A DNA stretch of 64,000 nt from Planctomycetota bacterium (lineage in GTDB: Bacteria > Planctomycetota > Planctomycetia > Pirellulales > Pirellulaceae). Numbering within the stretch: the first letter of the stretch is position 1; every line of letters begins with the position of its first letter. The translations under genes and the position numbers were made by a program. Location: contig JAJDEH010000432.1 in the NCBI GenBank assembly GCA_029259935.1, forward strand, positions 1 to 64,000. Direction: 5' to 3'. Shown in pieces: positions 17,702 to 26,664 of the stretch. The notes below the pieces were generated by a model. It had not been told where the DNA came from. It did not search any database and saw only the letters and a program-made list of their open reading frames with translations.

Positions 17702-19153
17702 ATGTTGAGTATTTTCGGTTCCTCGCTCCAACCGAATGGCCGCACCAATCGCCGGCAAATCTTGCAAGCAGGTGGAGCGGGACTGCTGGGACTGACCCTT
17801 CCCAAGCTGTTGGCCGCCGAAGAGGCACGCGGTTCGGCACCGCTTTCCGGCGCGCGGGCCAAATCCGTGATCTTTATGTTTTTGTTCGGCGGCCCAAGTC
17901 AGCTAGAGACTTTTGATCTAAAGCCGGAGGCACCGGCCGAAATACGCGGCCCGTTCAAGCCCATCGCCTCGAAGACGCCGGGCTTGCTAATTGGCGAACA
18001 CCTGCCCCGTTGCGCCGCGGTCAGCGACAAGTACGCCGTGGTTCGCACGATGTCGCACGACTTCAACGACCACAGCGGCGGCGGACACTACATCCAAACC
18101 GGCCATCGTTGGCATGTGCCCATCGGCGGAGGCTTTAACGTCACGCCCAAGGACTGGCCCTCGATGGGCTCGGTGGTGAAATACTTTTCGCAGCAAGCAC
18201 CGGGCGGCGCGCTAAGTGACACGCCCACTTATGTCGTGCTGCCCAATTCGCTGGGCCGGTTGCAGAACTATTCCGTCCAGCTCAAGCGGCCCGGCGAAAC
18301 AGCCGGATGGTTGGGCGCGGCCTACAATCCGCTGACGACGCGCATCGACAAGCGCGACGCCAAAGATAATCCCTACTGGCGCGCGTGCACCGACGAAGAA
18401 CTGACCTACCGGATTGCGGGAACCGGATTGCAAGACGGCATCACGCTGGACCGCGTCGGGCAACGTCAATCGCTGCTGGAACAGTTCAATCGCCAACTTG
18501 TCAATCTGGATGAAAATCGCACGTTGAATTCGTATGACAAGTTTCGCGAACGAGCTTTCTCCTTGGTCGCTTCCGAGCGTTCGCGACAGGCATTTGATAT
18601 CACCAAGGAGCCCGCCTCGGTCCGCGATCGCTACGGCCGCAATCTGTTCGGCCAATCGACGCTCATGGCGCGGCGTCTGGTGGAAGCGGGCGTGCGGTTC
18701 GTGACCGTGCATTACGACTGCGTTGACGGTTACAGTTGGGATTCGCACCGCAACAGCGATGACGTCAAAAAACATCTGCTGCCCAGTCTCGATTCGGCGT
18801 TGGCCACGTTGCTGGAAGATCTTGAACAAAAAGGGATGCTCGACGAAACGTTGGTCGTCTGCGTGGGCGAAATGGGACGCACGCCCAAAGGCAACAAGTC
18901 GTGGGGACGCAACCACTGGAGCCAGTTGTTCCCGGCCGTGATCGCCGGCGCGGGAGTTCGAGGCGGCGTGGTCCATGGACAGACCGACAAGCACGCCAGC
19001 TATGCGACGAGCGAACCAACTCGGCCCGAGGATCTTGCCGCCACGATTTATCACGCGTTGGGTATCGACCATCACTCGCGGATCCCCAATGCTGAAAATC
19101 GGCCACATCCGCTCGTCGAGAACGGTCGTGTGCTGACAGAGATCTTTGGCTAG
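17702..19153 (+). CDS. DUF1501 domain protein, Tat-exported
   Basis: A 483-residue protein with the Tat leader NRRQILQAGGAGLLGLTLPK close to the N-terminus. The body is a full DUF1501 domain, related in fold to alkaline phosphatase/sulfatase enzymes: FLFGGPSQLETFDLKPEAP, then VRTMSHDFNDHSGG, GVRFVTVHYD, and VVCVGEMGRTPKGNKSWGRN followed by HWSQLFP. These conserved Asp/His positions could bind a metal, but no reaction is established for the family. Most DUF1501 genes sit next to a DUF1549/DUF1553 cytochrome-type gene; this copy stands alone, divergent from the lactamase-like fusion. AGGA lies nine bases before the ATG. Confidence 0.9.
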   Translation: MLSIFGSSLQPNGRTNRRQILQAGGAGLLGLTLPKLLAAEEARGSAPLSGARAKSVIFMFLFGGPSQLETFDLKPEAPAEIRGPFKPIASKTPGLLIGEHLPRCAAVSDKYAVVRTMSHDFNDHSGGGHYIQTGHRWHVPIGGGFNVTPKDWPSMGSVVKYFSQQAPGGALSDTPTYVVLPNSLGRLQNYSVQLKRPGETAGWLGAAYNPLTTRIDKRDAKDNPYWRACTDEELTYRIAGTGLQDGITLDRVGQRQSLLEQFNRQLVNLDENRTLNSYDKFRERAFSLVASERSRQAFDITKEPASVRDRYGRNLFGQSTLMARRLVEAGVRFVTVHYDCVDGYSWDSHRNSDDVKKHLLPSLDSALATLLEDLEQKGMLDETLVVCVGEMGRTPKGNKSWGRNHWSQLFPAVIAGAGVRGGVVHGQTDKHASYATSEPTRPEDLAATIYHALGIDHHSRIPNAENRPHPLVENGRVLTEIFG

Positions 19154-19172
19154 CCGGGATTATTCACGAGTA

Positions 19173-19351
19173 GTTCACAAAATGGGACTGGCTCCGAGCC
19201 AAGTTGGATTGGGATGCGGAGTTGAGGCGGATGTCTCGGTGCCTGTCCCATTTTGTGAACGGCCTATTCGGTGAGCCGTCAATCATGGGACAGGCACCGA
19301 GTTGTGTCCCCTACACCGCCGCGGAAACACAATGAACTCGGAGCCAGTCCC
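19173..19351. repeat. Nested perfect inverted repeats
   Basis: Three interlocking perfect pairs fill the 291-bp gap after the DUF1501 gene: 19173-19188 with 19245-19260 (16 bp, GTTCACAAAATGGGAC type); 19235-19251 with 19285-19301 (17 bp); and 19184-19198 with 19337-19351 (15 bp). The arms contain the phrases GGGACTGGCTCCGAG and GGGACAGGCACCGAG. No gene is visible here. Confidence 0.85.
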
Positions 19352-19444
19352 GTTATTGACTCCCGTGGTGAATAATCCAGCCTTGTGCTTGCGATGCACT
19401 GGGGAAAAGAACTCACGCACGGCGACTGAGGGAACCACAAGCCG

Positions 19445-19831
19445 ATGAGCATCGAACGCCTGGCTCCGCTTCTCAACGTGGAAGATGTCAGTCGCAGTAT
19501 CGATTTCTATCGCGACCGGCTCGACTTCAAGGTAGCCCATCATTGGGAAGACGGCGGTCGGATGCGTTGGGCCTATCTGGAACGAGGCGAAATCGCCTTG
19601 ATGCTGAACGAACTCCAACACGCCACCAGCGAAGAGCGGCGACAGCGCGGCAGCTATCAGGACGTCGTGCTCTATTTTTATGTGAGCGACGCCGACGAAA
19701 TGCGACAGCGGCTGAGTGATGCGGGCGTTGCGGTGGGAGGCATCGAGGACACCGACTACGGAATGCGGGAGTTTTACCTCCGTGATCCGGACGGATACGA
19801 ACTGGGTTTCGGCAGCCCGTTGCGGAAATAG
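19445..19831 (+). CDS. VOC family protein (glyoxalase/bleomycin-resistance fold)
   Basis: A 128-residue single-domain VOC protein. It opens with APLLNVEDVSRSIDFYRDRL, the standard first beta-alpha unit of the fold, and ends with MREFYLRDPDGYELGFGSP, the last metal-side strand of the second unit. Candidate metal ligands are present in the second half (the E in DGYELGFG). Length and motifs fit bleomycin-resistance/glyoxalase-like proteins that bind or isomerise small molecules; the substrate is unknown. GAGGGA lies 11 bases upstream of the ATG. It is preceded by the repeat block and followed by a DUF3500 gene about 200 bp away. Confidence 0.85.
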   Translation: MSIERLAPLLNVEDVSRSIDFYRDRLDFKVAHHWEDGGRMRWAYLERGEIALMLNELQHATSEERRQRGSYQDVVLYFYVSDADEMRQRLSDAGVAVGGIEDTDYGMREFYLRDPDGYELGFGSPLRK

Positions 19832-20029
19832 TGCTGGCGATCCTTTTCCGAGCCAACACCAAGCATCAATACCCCTTCACAAAACGACTTGCATGGATTG
19901 GACAAGCCACGCCCGATCCAGCTTTGGAGTCGCGCCGACGGGTTATTGCTTGGCCGGTTCCCAGCAACTAAACTCGCCGTTACCCAGTATCACCTTCCTC
20001 CCCGCCAATCCAACGTGGAGCCTTCATTG

Positions 20030-21082
20030 ATGAAACGCCAACATCTCGCAATTTGTTTAGCCCTATTCGTTCTCGTGGCGGCAGGCGGCTGGGCCTATCT
20101 AAAGGAAGCGACCACGGGCGAGAGCATGTCGGCCTCGGCTGGAAAGTACCTGGCGACCCTGTCGAAAGAACAGCAAGAACAATCGACGATGGCCTACGAT
20201 TCCGAAAAACGAGTCGATTGGCACTTCATACCCAAGGACCATCGCAAGGGGCTGCAAATCCGCGACATGAACAAGGCGCAGCGCAAGGCGGCCTTGGCGC
20301 TGTTGGAGTCATGCCTGAGCAAGGTTGGCTATGACAAGTCGGTCACGATCATGGAACTGGAAAGCGTCCTTAAAGAATTGGAAAAGGATAAGAAGGGCGG
20401 CAACATCCGAGACAACCTTCGTTATTATTACACCGTCTTTGGCGATCCAGCCGGCGATGGTCGCTGGGGGCTGAGCATCGAAGGGCACCACTTGTCGCTG
20501 AACTTCGTCGTGGAGGGTGACAAGGTCGTCTCCTCGACACCGACATTCTTCGCCGCGAATCCGGCCGAAGTAATGGCCGACTACGGAGGCGGACATGGTA
20601 TCAAAAAGGGAACGCGCGTTTTGGCCGACGAAGAATTGCTCGCCTTCAAGCTGGTCAATTCACTGAGCGACAAACAGCGCGAATCGGCGATTCTGGCCGC
20701 CAAGGCACCGCGAGAAATCCGTGCGGCGGGCGAACCCCAACCCCCCACCGACGCGGCGGAGGGAATCGCGGTCCCCATGTTGGAAGACGCTCAAAAGAAC
20801 ACCTTGAGGAAACTCGTCGAAGCCTACGCCGACAATGTTCCGGAAGATGTTCGCAAGCAACGTCTGGGAGCCATTCACAAAGCGGGCACCGAGAACATTC
20901 ACTTTGCCTGGGCCGGGCCGACGAAGCCGGGCATTGGCCATTACTATCGCATCCAAGGCCCCACGTTTCTTATCGAATTCGTGAACACCCAGCCCGACGC
21001 GGCGGGCAATCCGGCGAACCATATCCACTGCGTATGGCGTGACATGAACGGTGACTTCGGGTTGCCGATCTCGAAGAAGTAG
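20030..21082 (+). CDS. DUF3500 family exported protein
   Basis: A 350-residue protein with an N-terminal hydrophobic signal or anchor (HLAICLALFVLVAAGGWAYL). The body follows the DUF3500 pattern: FIPKDHRKGLQIRDMN, LRYYYTVFGDPAGDGRWGLS, then IEGHHLSLNFVVEGDKVVSS, FFAANPAEV, and a C-terminal HFAWAGPTKPGIGHYYRIQG and NHIHCVWRDMNGDFG. The family's function is not known; the conserved His-rich strands suggest a metal-binding or hydrolytic periplasmic protein. The open frame extends upstream to 19889, but ATG 20030 has GTGGAG ten bases before it and starts the signal sequence. It is convergent with the next gene. Confidence 0.88.
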   Translation: MKRQHLAICLALFVLVAAGGWAYLKEATTGESMSASAGKYLATLSKEQQEQSTMAYDSEKRVDWHFIPKDHRKGLQIRDMNKAQRKAALALLESCLSKVGYDKSVTIMELESVLKELEKDKKGGNIRDNLRYYYTVFGDPAGDGRWGLSIEGHHLSLNFVVEGDKVVSSTPTFFAANPAEVMADYGGGHGIKKGTRVLADEELLAFKLVNSLSDKQRESAILAAKAPREIRAAGEPQPPTDAAEGIAVPMLEDAQKNTLRKLVEAYADNVPEDVRKQRLGAIHKAGTENIHFAWAGPTKPGIGHYYRIQGPTFLIEFVNTQPDAAGNPANHIHCVWRDMNGDFGLPISKK

Positions 21083-21101
21083 TTGAAAGCCTCCGTAACG
21101 G

Positions 21102-21770
21102 CTAACCTTTCAGCACTCCGTGAATTTTGAACGCATCTTCCATGAACGAGCGGACTTGTTCGGGCGCAACGCGTTTGTTGGGCTTGAAGATGGTCAAGTG
21201 CTGCAAACCGGCTTCGACGGTCCAGCCCTGATTCTCCTCGAAGAATGTTAGCACGTCTGGATTGAACTGTTCGCGGATTTGCGTTTCCGACTCGCCTTGC
21301 AAGACAAAACTCTTCGAAAACACCGGGTGAGTTTCAAAGTCGATATCTTGTAGGCCAATCATCCCACCGATTTTGTCGAAGAATCCCTCGGGTCTTAACA
21401 GGAACTGCGGCAACGTGAGATGGTCGTCGCGAAACGTAATGACAGTTTGCTTATGCGTGGACGAGTTTTTGCCGCTGCCGATGGTGTACTGATAATCAAA
21501 AATCCCCACTTCGACGGCTCCGGCGTCGCCGTGAATCATGTTCTTGATTTTACGCGCGCGACCCTTGGAGAAGAGTTTGAAGTGCGATAGCTGCTCAACC
21601 AGCGACATGTCGCCTTTGGGGAAAAACGGCAGGCCTAACTGTTGCGCAGCTTGGTCCATGGCGGCCGTGCGTTTCTTTTCATACATGTAGGCGGCCAGCG
21701 CGATCGCGCCGCCAACCAACAAGGCTCCGACAATAAAGATCCAAACAAGATTGTCATTGATGAAGTCCAT
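21102..21770 (-). CDS. Membrane-anchored hypothetical protein
   Basis: A 222-residue protein with one N-terminal transmembrane helix (WIFIVGALLVGGAIALAAYM) followed by a basic stretch and a soluble cytoplasmic domain of about 190 residues. The soluble part has alternating strands (VEVGIFDYQYTIGSGKNSS, then HKQTVITFRDDHLTLPQFLL, GLQDIDFETHPVFSKSFVL) and a C-terminal helix. The layout is seen in conserved bacterial proteins of unknown function, some near DUF3137; I cannot assign it. GGAG lies nine bases before the ATG. The 268-bp gap to the next gene (21771-22038) holds only short direct repeats such as GCTCACGGTATGCCTCTCACGGT. Confidence 0.75.
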   Translation of the reverse strand: MDFINDNLVWIFIVGALLVGGAIALAAYMYEKKRTAAMDQAAQQLGLPFFPKGDMSLVEQLSHFKLFSKGRARKIKNMIHGDAGAVEVGIFDYQYTIGSGKNSSTHKQTVITFRDDHLTLPQFLLRPEGFFDKIGGMIGLQDIDFETHPVFSKSFVLQGESETQIREQFNPDVLTFFEENQGWTVEAGLQHLTIFKPNKRVAPEQVRSFMEDAFKIHGVLKG

Positions 21771-22038
21771 GACGCGACTCCAACGGAAGTGGATGGGTTG
21801 CTGCAGGCTGTCAATTATGCGGTTTCACAATAAATCGCAATAGGCTACTGGCAATATGCCGCTCACGGTATGCCTCTCACGGTGGCATGACCTGATTTAG
21901 GGTACTAAACTATTAGCACACTAAACGATTAGCACATGGTGACCCGCCGGCAGGTTCCGCCCGATCGAAACCTCCGCGGCTCTCCCTGGACTCTGCTGTC
22001 CCACCCAAACATCCCGCCCATTTCGAGGAGTTTTTGCC

Positions 22039-23361
22039 ATGCGTTTGTCCGGAACCTTGTGCTGGCTGCCTATCCTGTTGGTCGTATTGTCGGTGGCCTC
22101 GTCGGTTCAGGCCGAAAATTGGCCGCAGTGGCGAGGCCCCCATTTCAACGGCTCGACGGACGAAAAGAACCTCCCGGTGCAGTGGAGCCGCACTGAAAAC
22201 GTGGCCTGGAGCTTCGACCTGCCCGGCGCGAGCGCCGCGACGCCCGTGGTATGGGGCGACCGTGTGTTCGTGTCCACCACCGACGCGAAAAATGAATGCT
22301 TGAAAGCGATTTGTATTGACCGCAAGTCGGGCAAGAAATTGTGGGAGCATCAGGTCGCCACCGGACTTCGGCAGGACACACGCAGCAATTTCGCTTCTCC
22401 GTCACCGGCCACCGACGGCAAGCTGGTGGTTTTCTTCTTTGGGACGGGTGACCTGGTGGCGTTCGATTTCCAGGGTAAAAAGCTGTGGTCGCGCGATATT
22501 CAAAAGGACTACGGCTCGTTCGCGTTTTTGTGGACGTTCAGCAGCAGCCCGGTGTTGTCCGATGGCCGATTGTTTTTGCAGGTGTTGCAACGCGACACGC
22601 CCGTGAAGGGCCGGGGCAACGAGAGAAACGAATCGTTCCTGCTGGCCTTCAACTCGGAAACAGGCGACGAACTTTGGCGACATGTACGGCCCAGCGACGC
22701 AGTGGCGGAATCTCGCGAGTCCTTCGCGACGCCGGTCCCGTTTGAGCACAACGGGCGCCACGAGTTGCTGGTCGCCGGTGGTGATGTCCTTACGGGCCAT
22801 GATCCGTCGAGCGGAAAAGAACTATGGCGGTCCAGCGATTGGAACCCGGAAAAAATTGGACACTGGCGACTTGTGCCGTCTCCCGTGGCCGGCGGCGGAG
22901 TGGTCTTGGCATGTGCTCCGAAAGGCTCGCCGATTTATGCGGTTCGCGCCGGCGAAAATGGTAATCTCGGCGAAAGCGGTCTGGCTTGGACCAGCGAGGA
23001 AAGCAAGGCTCTGACGTCGGATGTGGCAACTCCGGCCTTCTACGATGGCGACTTTTTCATCCTCCGTGATGTTCGCAACAACCGCCAACTTTCTCGAGTG
23101 AACCCCAAAGACGGATCGGTGAAGTGGAACATCCGCCTGCCGGGCCGCAAGACCTACGAAGCTTCGCCACTGGCCGCGGATGGCAAGCTTTATCTCGTCA
23201 ATTTCGACGCCGATGTCGTTGTTGTGGATGCCAAGAATGGCAAGATTCTCAATAACATTTCAATGCTGGACGGCAAGGACAACGTCCGTTCGTCGATCAT
23301 CGCCGCTCAGGGGCATTTGTTCGTGCGGACGAACGAAAAACTGTATTGCATCGGGAAGTAG
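22039..23361 (+). CDS. Secreted PQQ-like beta-propeller repeat protein
   Basis: A 440-residue protein with a Sec signal (LCWLPILLVVLSVASSVQA). The mature part begins ENWPQWRGPHFNGST, the usual start of planctomycete PQQ-like propellers, and then repeats the blade pattern of a W-docking strand and a GKxLW turn (SGKKLWEHQV, QGKKLWSRDI, TGDELWRHVR, SGKELWRSSD). A free quinone site is not evident, so a structural, binding or BamB-like role is more likely than dehydrogenase activity. GAGGAG precedes the ATG by eight bases. The sigma factor gene begins 74 bp downstream in the same direction but appears to have its own promoter. Confidence 0.9.
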   Translation: MRLSGTLCWLPILLVVLSVASSVQAENWPQWRGPHFNGSTDEKNLPVQWSRTENVAWSFDLPGASAATPVVWGDRVFVSTTDAKNECLKAICIDRKSGKKLWEHQVATGLRQDTRSNFASPSPATDGKLVVFFFGTGDLVAFDFQGKKLWSRDIQKDYGSFAFLWTFSSSPVLSDGRLFLQVLQRDTPVKGRGNERNESFLLAFNSETGDELWRHVRPSDAVAESRESFATPVPFEHNGRHELLVAGGDVLTGHDPSSGKELWRSSDWNPEKIGHWRLVPSPVAGGGVVLACAPKGSPIYAVRAGENGNLGESGLAWTSEESKALTSDVATPAFYDGDFFILRDVRNNRQLSRVNPKDGSVKWNIRLPGRKTYEASPLAADGKLYLVNFDADVVVVDAKNGKILNNISMLDGKDNVRSSIIAAQGHLFVRTNEKLYCIGK

Positions 23362-23399
23362 CGTCTTGGGTCGGTCGACGACCGCCGCTGGGTCGCAAT

Positions 23400-23429
23400 T
23401 TGAGTCTGGATGACGAATTGCTCTACAAT
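23400..23429 (+). promoter_or_regulatory. Candidate sigma70-type promoter of the ECF sigma gene, leaderless
   Basis: TTGAGT (23400-23405) and TACAAT (23424-23429) are separated by 18 bp. The ATG of the sigma factor starts at 23436, seven bases after the -10 box, where transcription would normally begin. No Shine-Dalgarno sequence lies at a workable distance. A leaderless transcript is therefore predicted. Confidence 0.5.
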
Positions 23430-23435
23430 GCAAGG

Positions 23436-24182
23436 ATGGCTGAAAGTTCCAGCAGCGGTCCTGAATCTCATTCCGGTTCGAGGTTCGCCACCACGCATTG
23501 GTCCGTCGTGTTGGCGGCCGGGTCGCGGTCGACGCATTCGCGGCGCGCGCTGGCCGCGTTGTGCGAAGGCTATTGGTATCCGCTTTACGCTTACGTGCGC
23601 CGCAAGGGCTACCAATCGGCCGAGGCGCAGGATTTGACCCAAGCCTTCTTCACGGAACTGCTGGAAAAGGATCGGCTTAAGAAGGCTGACCAGCGGCGAG
23701 GGCGTTTCCGCTCGTTCCTGCTCGCCGCGCTGAATAACTTTCTGCACAATCAGTGGCGTGATGCTCGGGCGATCAAGCGCGGCGGAGACGTCGTGCCGCT
23801 GAGCCTGGATTTCGAGGCGGCCGAAGACCGGCTGCAACATGAACCAGCGGACAACGTCACGCCGGAATCGCTGTTCCTCAGGCGGTGGGCGATGACCTTG
23901 CTGGAAACGGCCATGAATCGACTGCACCAAGAGTTCGAGAGAGCGGGCAAAAACGAGCAGTTTGAATACCTCAAAGTCTATTTGGGTGGCGACAGCGAAC
24001 GCGTGCCGTATCGGCGGATTGCGGATCAGTTGGGGACGACCGAAGGCGCGATCAAGGTGGCGGTGTTTCGCATGCGCGAGCGATGCCGTGATCTGCTGCG
24101 GCAGGAAATCGCCGAAACGGTGGCCAGCGAAGACGAAATTGACGACGAATTGCGGGAGCTTTTTGCGGCGGTCGAAGCCTGA
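23436..24182 (+). CDS. ECF-type RNA polymerase sigma factor, planctomycete kinase-associated group
   Basis: A 248-residue sigma-70 family protein. Region 2 is recognisable (ALCEGYWYPLYAYVRRKGY, AEAQDLTQAFFTELLEKDRL, then RGRFRSFLLAALNNFLHNQW), as is the region 4 helix-turn-helix (PYRRIADQLGTTEGAIKVAV, with FRMRERCRDLLR). The long linker between regions 2 and 4 and the acidic C-terminus (EDEIDDELRELFA) are typical of planctomycete ECF groups encoded beside Ser/Thr kinases. The gene next door is such a kinase, 105 bp downstream, so phosphorylation-linked control of the sigma factor is a fair inference, not shown. The open frame extends to 23346 but overlaps the propeller stop; ATG 23436 matches the leaderless promoter. 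Confidence 0.9.
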   Translation: MAESSSSGPESHSGSRFATTHWSVVLAAGSRSTHSRRALAALCEGYWYPLYAYVRRKGYQSAEAQDLTQAFFTELLEKDRLKKADQRRGRFRSFLLAALNNFLHNQWRDARAIKRGGDVVPLSLDFEAAEDRLQHEPADNVTPESLFLRRWAMTLLETAMNRLHQEFERAGKNEQFEYLKVYLGGDSERVPYRRIADQLGTTEGAIKVAVFRMRERCRDLLRQEIAETVASEDEIDDELRELFAAVEA

Positions 24183-24287
24183 AAAAAAATCCGGAATCCC
24201 TGTAACCACCCGGCGATTTCCGGTTAGAAATCACTAACGGCCAACGCACTGCCGAATAAAACCCCGATTTCGACCAGGATCGATCGC

Positions 24288-26621
24288 ATGTCCACGATTC
24301 GCCACTGTCCGCAATGTTCCAGTCCGCTGCCTCCGGACGCCCCGGAAGGCGTGTGTCCGAAGTGCGTGATGGGCCTCGGTTTTGCCAACTCGGGCGGCGA
24401 TCCGCGATTTGCCCAAACAGCCGCTCGCGCCGGCCATTTCAATCCTCCCAAACCGGGGGTACTCGACGAGCATTTTCCTCAGCTTGAAATTCTGGATTTG
24501 ATTGGCCAAGGCGGCATGGGAGCGGTTTACAAAGCGCGGCAGCGCGGGCTTGACCGGCTGGTCGCATTGAAGATACTCGCGCCGGAAACCTCGGGCGATC
24601 CGGCCTTTGCCGAACGATTTTCGCGCGAGGCGCGGGCGCTGGCTCGTTTGAATCATCCCAACATCGTCAACGTCTACGACAGCGGCCAAGCCGGCGGCTA
24701 TTACTTTTTGTTGATGGAGTATGTCGACGGCGTGAACTTGCGCCAAACACTTGAAGCCAAGACGTTGGCGGCCGAAGAAGCACTGGCGATCGTCCCGCAA
24801 ATTTGCGAAGCGCTTCAGTTCGCCCACAATGCGGGCGTCGTGCATCGCGACATCAAGCCGGAAAATGTCTTGCTGGACAAGGCGGGCAACGTCAAGGTCG
24901 CCGATTTCGGCTTGGCCAAACTGGCTGGGCAAGCAGGCGACGACTTCGCGCTAACGGCCACACATCAAGTCATGGGCACGCCGCGCTATATGGCGCCTGA
25001 ACAGATCGAAGGTTCGCGCGGCGTCGACCATCGAGCCGACATTTACTCGCTGGGAGTTGTGTTTTACGAATTGTTAACGGGCGAATTACCGCTGGGCCGG
25101 TTCGCGGTTCCGTCAGCGACCGCTGGCGTCGATGCGCGGCTCGACGAGGTGGTTTTGCGAACCCTGGAGAAGGATCCGCAGCGCCGCTACCAACAGGTCG
25201 GCCAAGTCAAGACGGATGTCGAGAGCATCCACCATCCCGCGCCGGCTTACAATCAGCACAACTACGAGTTCCGGTCGAAGGCCACCGTGTTCGGGTTACC
25301 GCTGGTCCACATCGCCAACGGGATCGATCCGGCTACGGGAAAGCGGCGAGTCGCCAAGGGGATCATTGCCATCGGTGACACGGCAGTGGGCGTGGTTGCC
25401 ATGGGCGGCGTGGCCTGTGGAATCATCTCGTTTGGTGGCGTAGCGGCCGGTTTGATCTCATTCGGTGGTGTAAGTCTGGGCTTGTTACTTGCCTTTGGCG
25501 GGGCCGCCCTAGGTTGTGGAATATCCACGGGCGGTTTTGCGGTTGGCCTGTATGCCAATGGAGGATTGGCCGCGGGCGGACATGCGATGGGCGGACTTGC
25601 CCTCGGTTACAACGCGCAGGGCGGACTGGCCATTGGATACCATGCGGTCGGTGGACAGGCCATCGGTGTCTTCGCCGAGGGTGCCGGTGCCCGGAGTCCC
25701 GAAGCAGTTCAGGCCATCAACAATCCGCAAGAATCCATTCCCTTCTGGTTTTATCTCATCCCGCTCGTCGCGGTGGCCGTTTACTGCAAGTGGTTCTTTT
25801 CGTGGCTGTTCAAGGGCGCAGCGCAACAACCGGACATGGAGACCGTGGACGACGACGATTGGTCGCCGGAAGCTCATTTTCCGCCCGCCGCCCACCACCG
25901 CTCGCCGAGCCGTTGGCATGTGGGATGCGTGATCTTGGTTGTCGCTGTCCTCCTCGGATTTCCACTGCTTGCCGTGCTGGCGTATTTCTTTTCGGCGAGT
26001 CGTATGGTTGAAAGTAATCCTGCTACCGATTCCGTTGTCGAGGTTGAAGAACCCATCTTGGAATTGCAAACGGCGACCCCCAATCCTTATTGGACTCGGA
26101 CCGAGGACGGGCCGACCGTGACTCGCCAATTCGCCGACCTGCTGATTCTCCACGACACCCAAACGATCAAGTTGAATCGGATTCTGCGGTCGTCGTACCG
26201 CCAATATCTGGCTTTGGAAGAGCAGCACTTGGACCGCGAGTGGAACGAGGCTGGACGTCAAATCGTCACCATCGATCCCTTTGTGGATGACATTTTGAAA
26301 TTGGAAAACGAGTTTTGGACGGCGGCGGACGAGGCGCTGAATGTTCGGCAGCAGCATCTGGCGCGGGCGAACCTTCGGCTTTTCCCGCGCAAGATCACCG
26401 GCCAAGTGTTCGAGCCGAATTCCTACTTGTTGGGTTGGGGCGGACAAGGAGAGGTGCAACTGACTTTTTGGAAGGTGGGCCACTGGCATCATTGGGAGGC
26501 AAAATATGGAAGCCTCCAAATTGCTGGCCGAGGCCCCGAACTGCCAGTCGCATTGCGGCCGTACCGAAAAGAAAGGGCAGATGCGGAGGCTCCGTCGAAT
26601 CCGGAATCGTCGACGGAATGA
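24288..26621 (+). CDS. Ser/Thr protein kinase with N-terminal zinc ribbon and decapeptide-repeat domain
   Basis: A 777-residue transmembrane kinase. Residues 7-26 form a CxxC-CxxC zinc ribbon (C7, C10, C23, C26). The kinase domain spans about 66-315: glycine loop GQGGMGAVY, catalytic Lys95 in VALKIL, HRD at 186-188 with IKPEN, DFG at 206-208, APE at 236-238. After FGLPLVHIANG (about 335) come ten 10-residue repeats (359-468, pattern xxAxGGxAxG), expected to form a glycine-rich beta-solenoid. Then follow a hydrophobic segment (about 484-508), a second one (about 544-568), and a C-terminal domain of about 200 residues of unknown fold. All catalytic residues are present. It pairs with the upstream ECF sigma gene. 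The repeats could be a sensor or scaffold; that is inference. Confidence 0.92.
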   Translation: MSTIRHCPQCSSPLPPDAPEGVCPKCVMGLGFANSGGDPRFAQTAARAGHFNPPKPGVLDEHFPQLEILDLIGQGGMGAVYKARQRGLDRLVALKILAPETSGDPAFAERFSREARALARLNHPNIVNVYDSGQAGGYYFLLMEYVDGVNLRQTLEAKTLAAEEALAIVPQICEALQFAHNAGVVHRDIKPENVLLDKAGNVKVADFGLAKLAGQAGDDFALTATHQVMGTPRYMAPEQIEGSRGVDHRADIYSLGVVFYELLTGELPLGRFAVPSATAGVDARLDEVVLRTLEKDPQRRYQQVGQVKTDVESIHHPAPAYNQHNYEFRSKATVFGLPLVHIANGIDPATGKRRVAKGIIAIGDTAVGVVAMGGVACGIISFGGVAAGLISFGGVSLGLLLAFGGAALGCGISTGGFAVGLYANGGLAAGGHAMGGLALGYNAQGGLAIGYHAVGGQAIGVFAEGAGARSPEAVQAINNPQESIPFWFYLIPLVAVAVYCKWFFSWLFKGAAQQPDMETVDDDDWSPEAHFPPAAHHRSPSRWHVGCVILVVAVLLGFPLLAVLAYFFSASRMVESNPATDSVVEVEEPILELQTATPNPYWTRTEDGPTVTRQFADLLILHDTQTIKLNRILRSSYRQYLALEEQHLDREWNEAGRQIVTIDPFVDDILKLENEFWTAADEALNVRQQHLARANLRLFPRKITGQVFEPNSYLLGWGGQGEVQLTFWKVGHWHHWEAKYGSLQIAGRGPELPVALRPYRKERADAEAPSNPESSTE
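25362..25691. repeat. Ten tandem decapeptide units in the kinase gene
   Basis: In-frame 30-bp period encoding units such as VVAMGGVACG, LISFGGVSLG, GHAMGGLALG and YHAVGGQAIG. Nucleotide identity between units is low while the residue pattern is strict, so the array is old and under selection, unlike the fresh minisatellite in the helicase gene. Confidence 0.85.
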
Positions 26622-26664
26622 CGAAGTCGTTGACTAGCGAGGCGATCCCGGCGTTGGGAAACTG

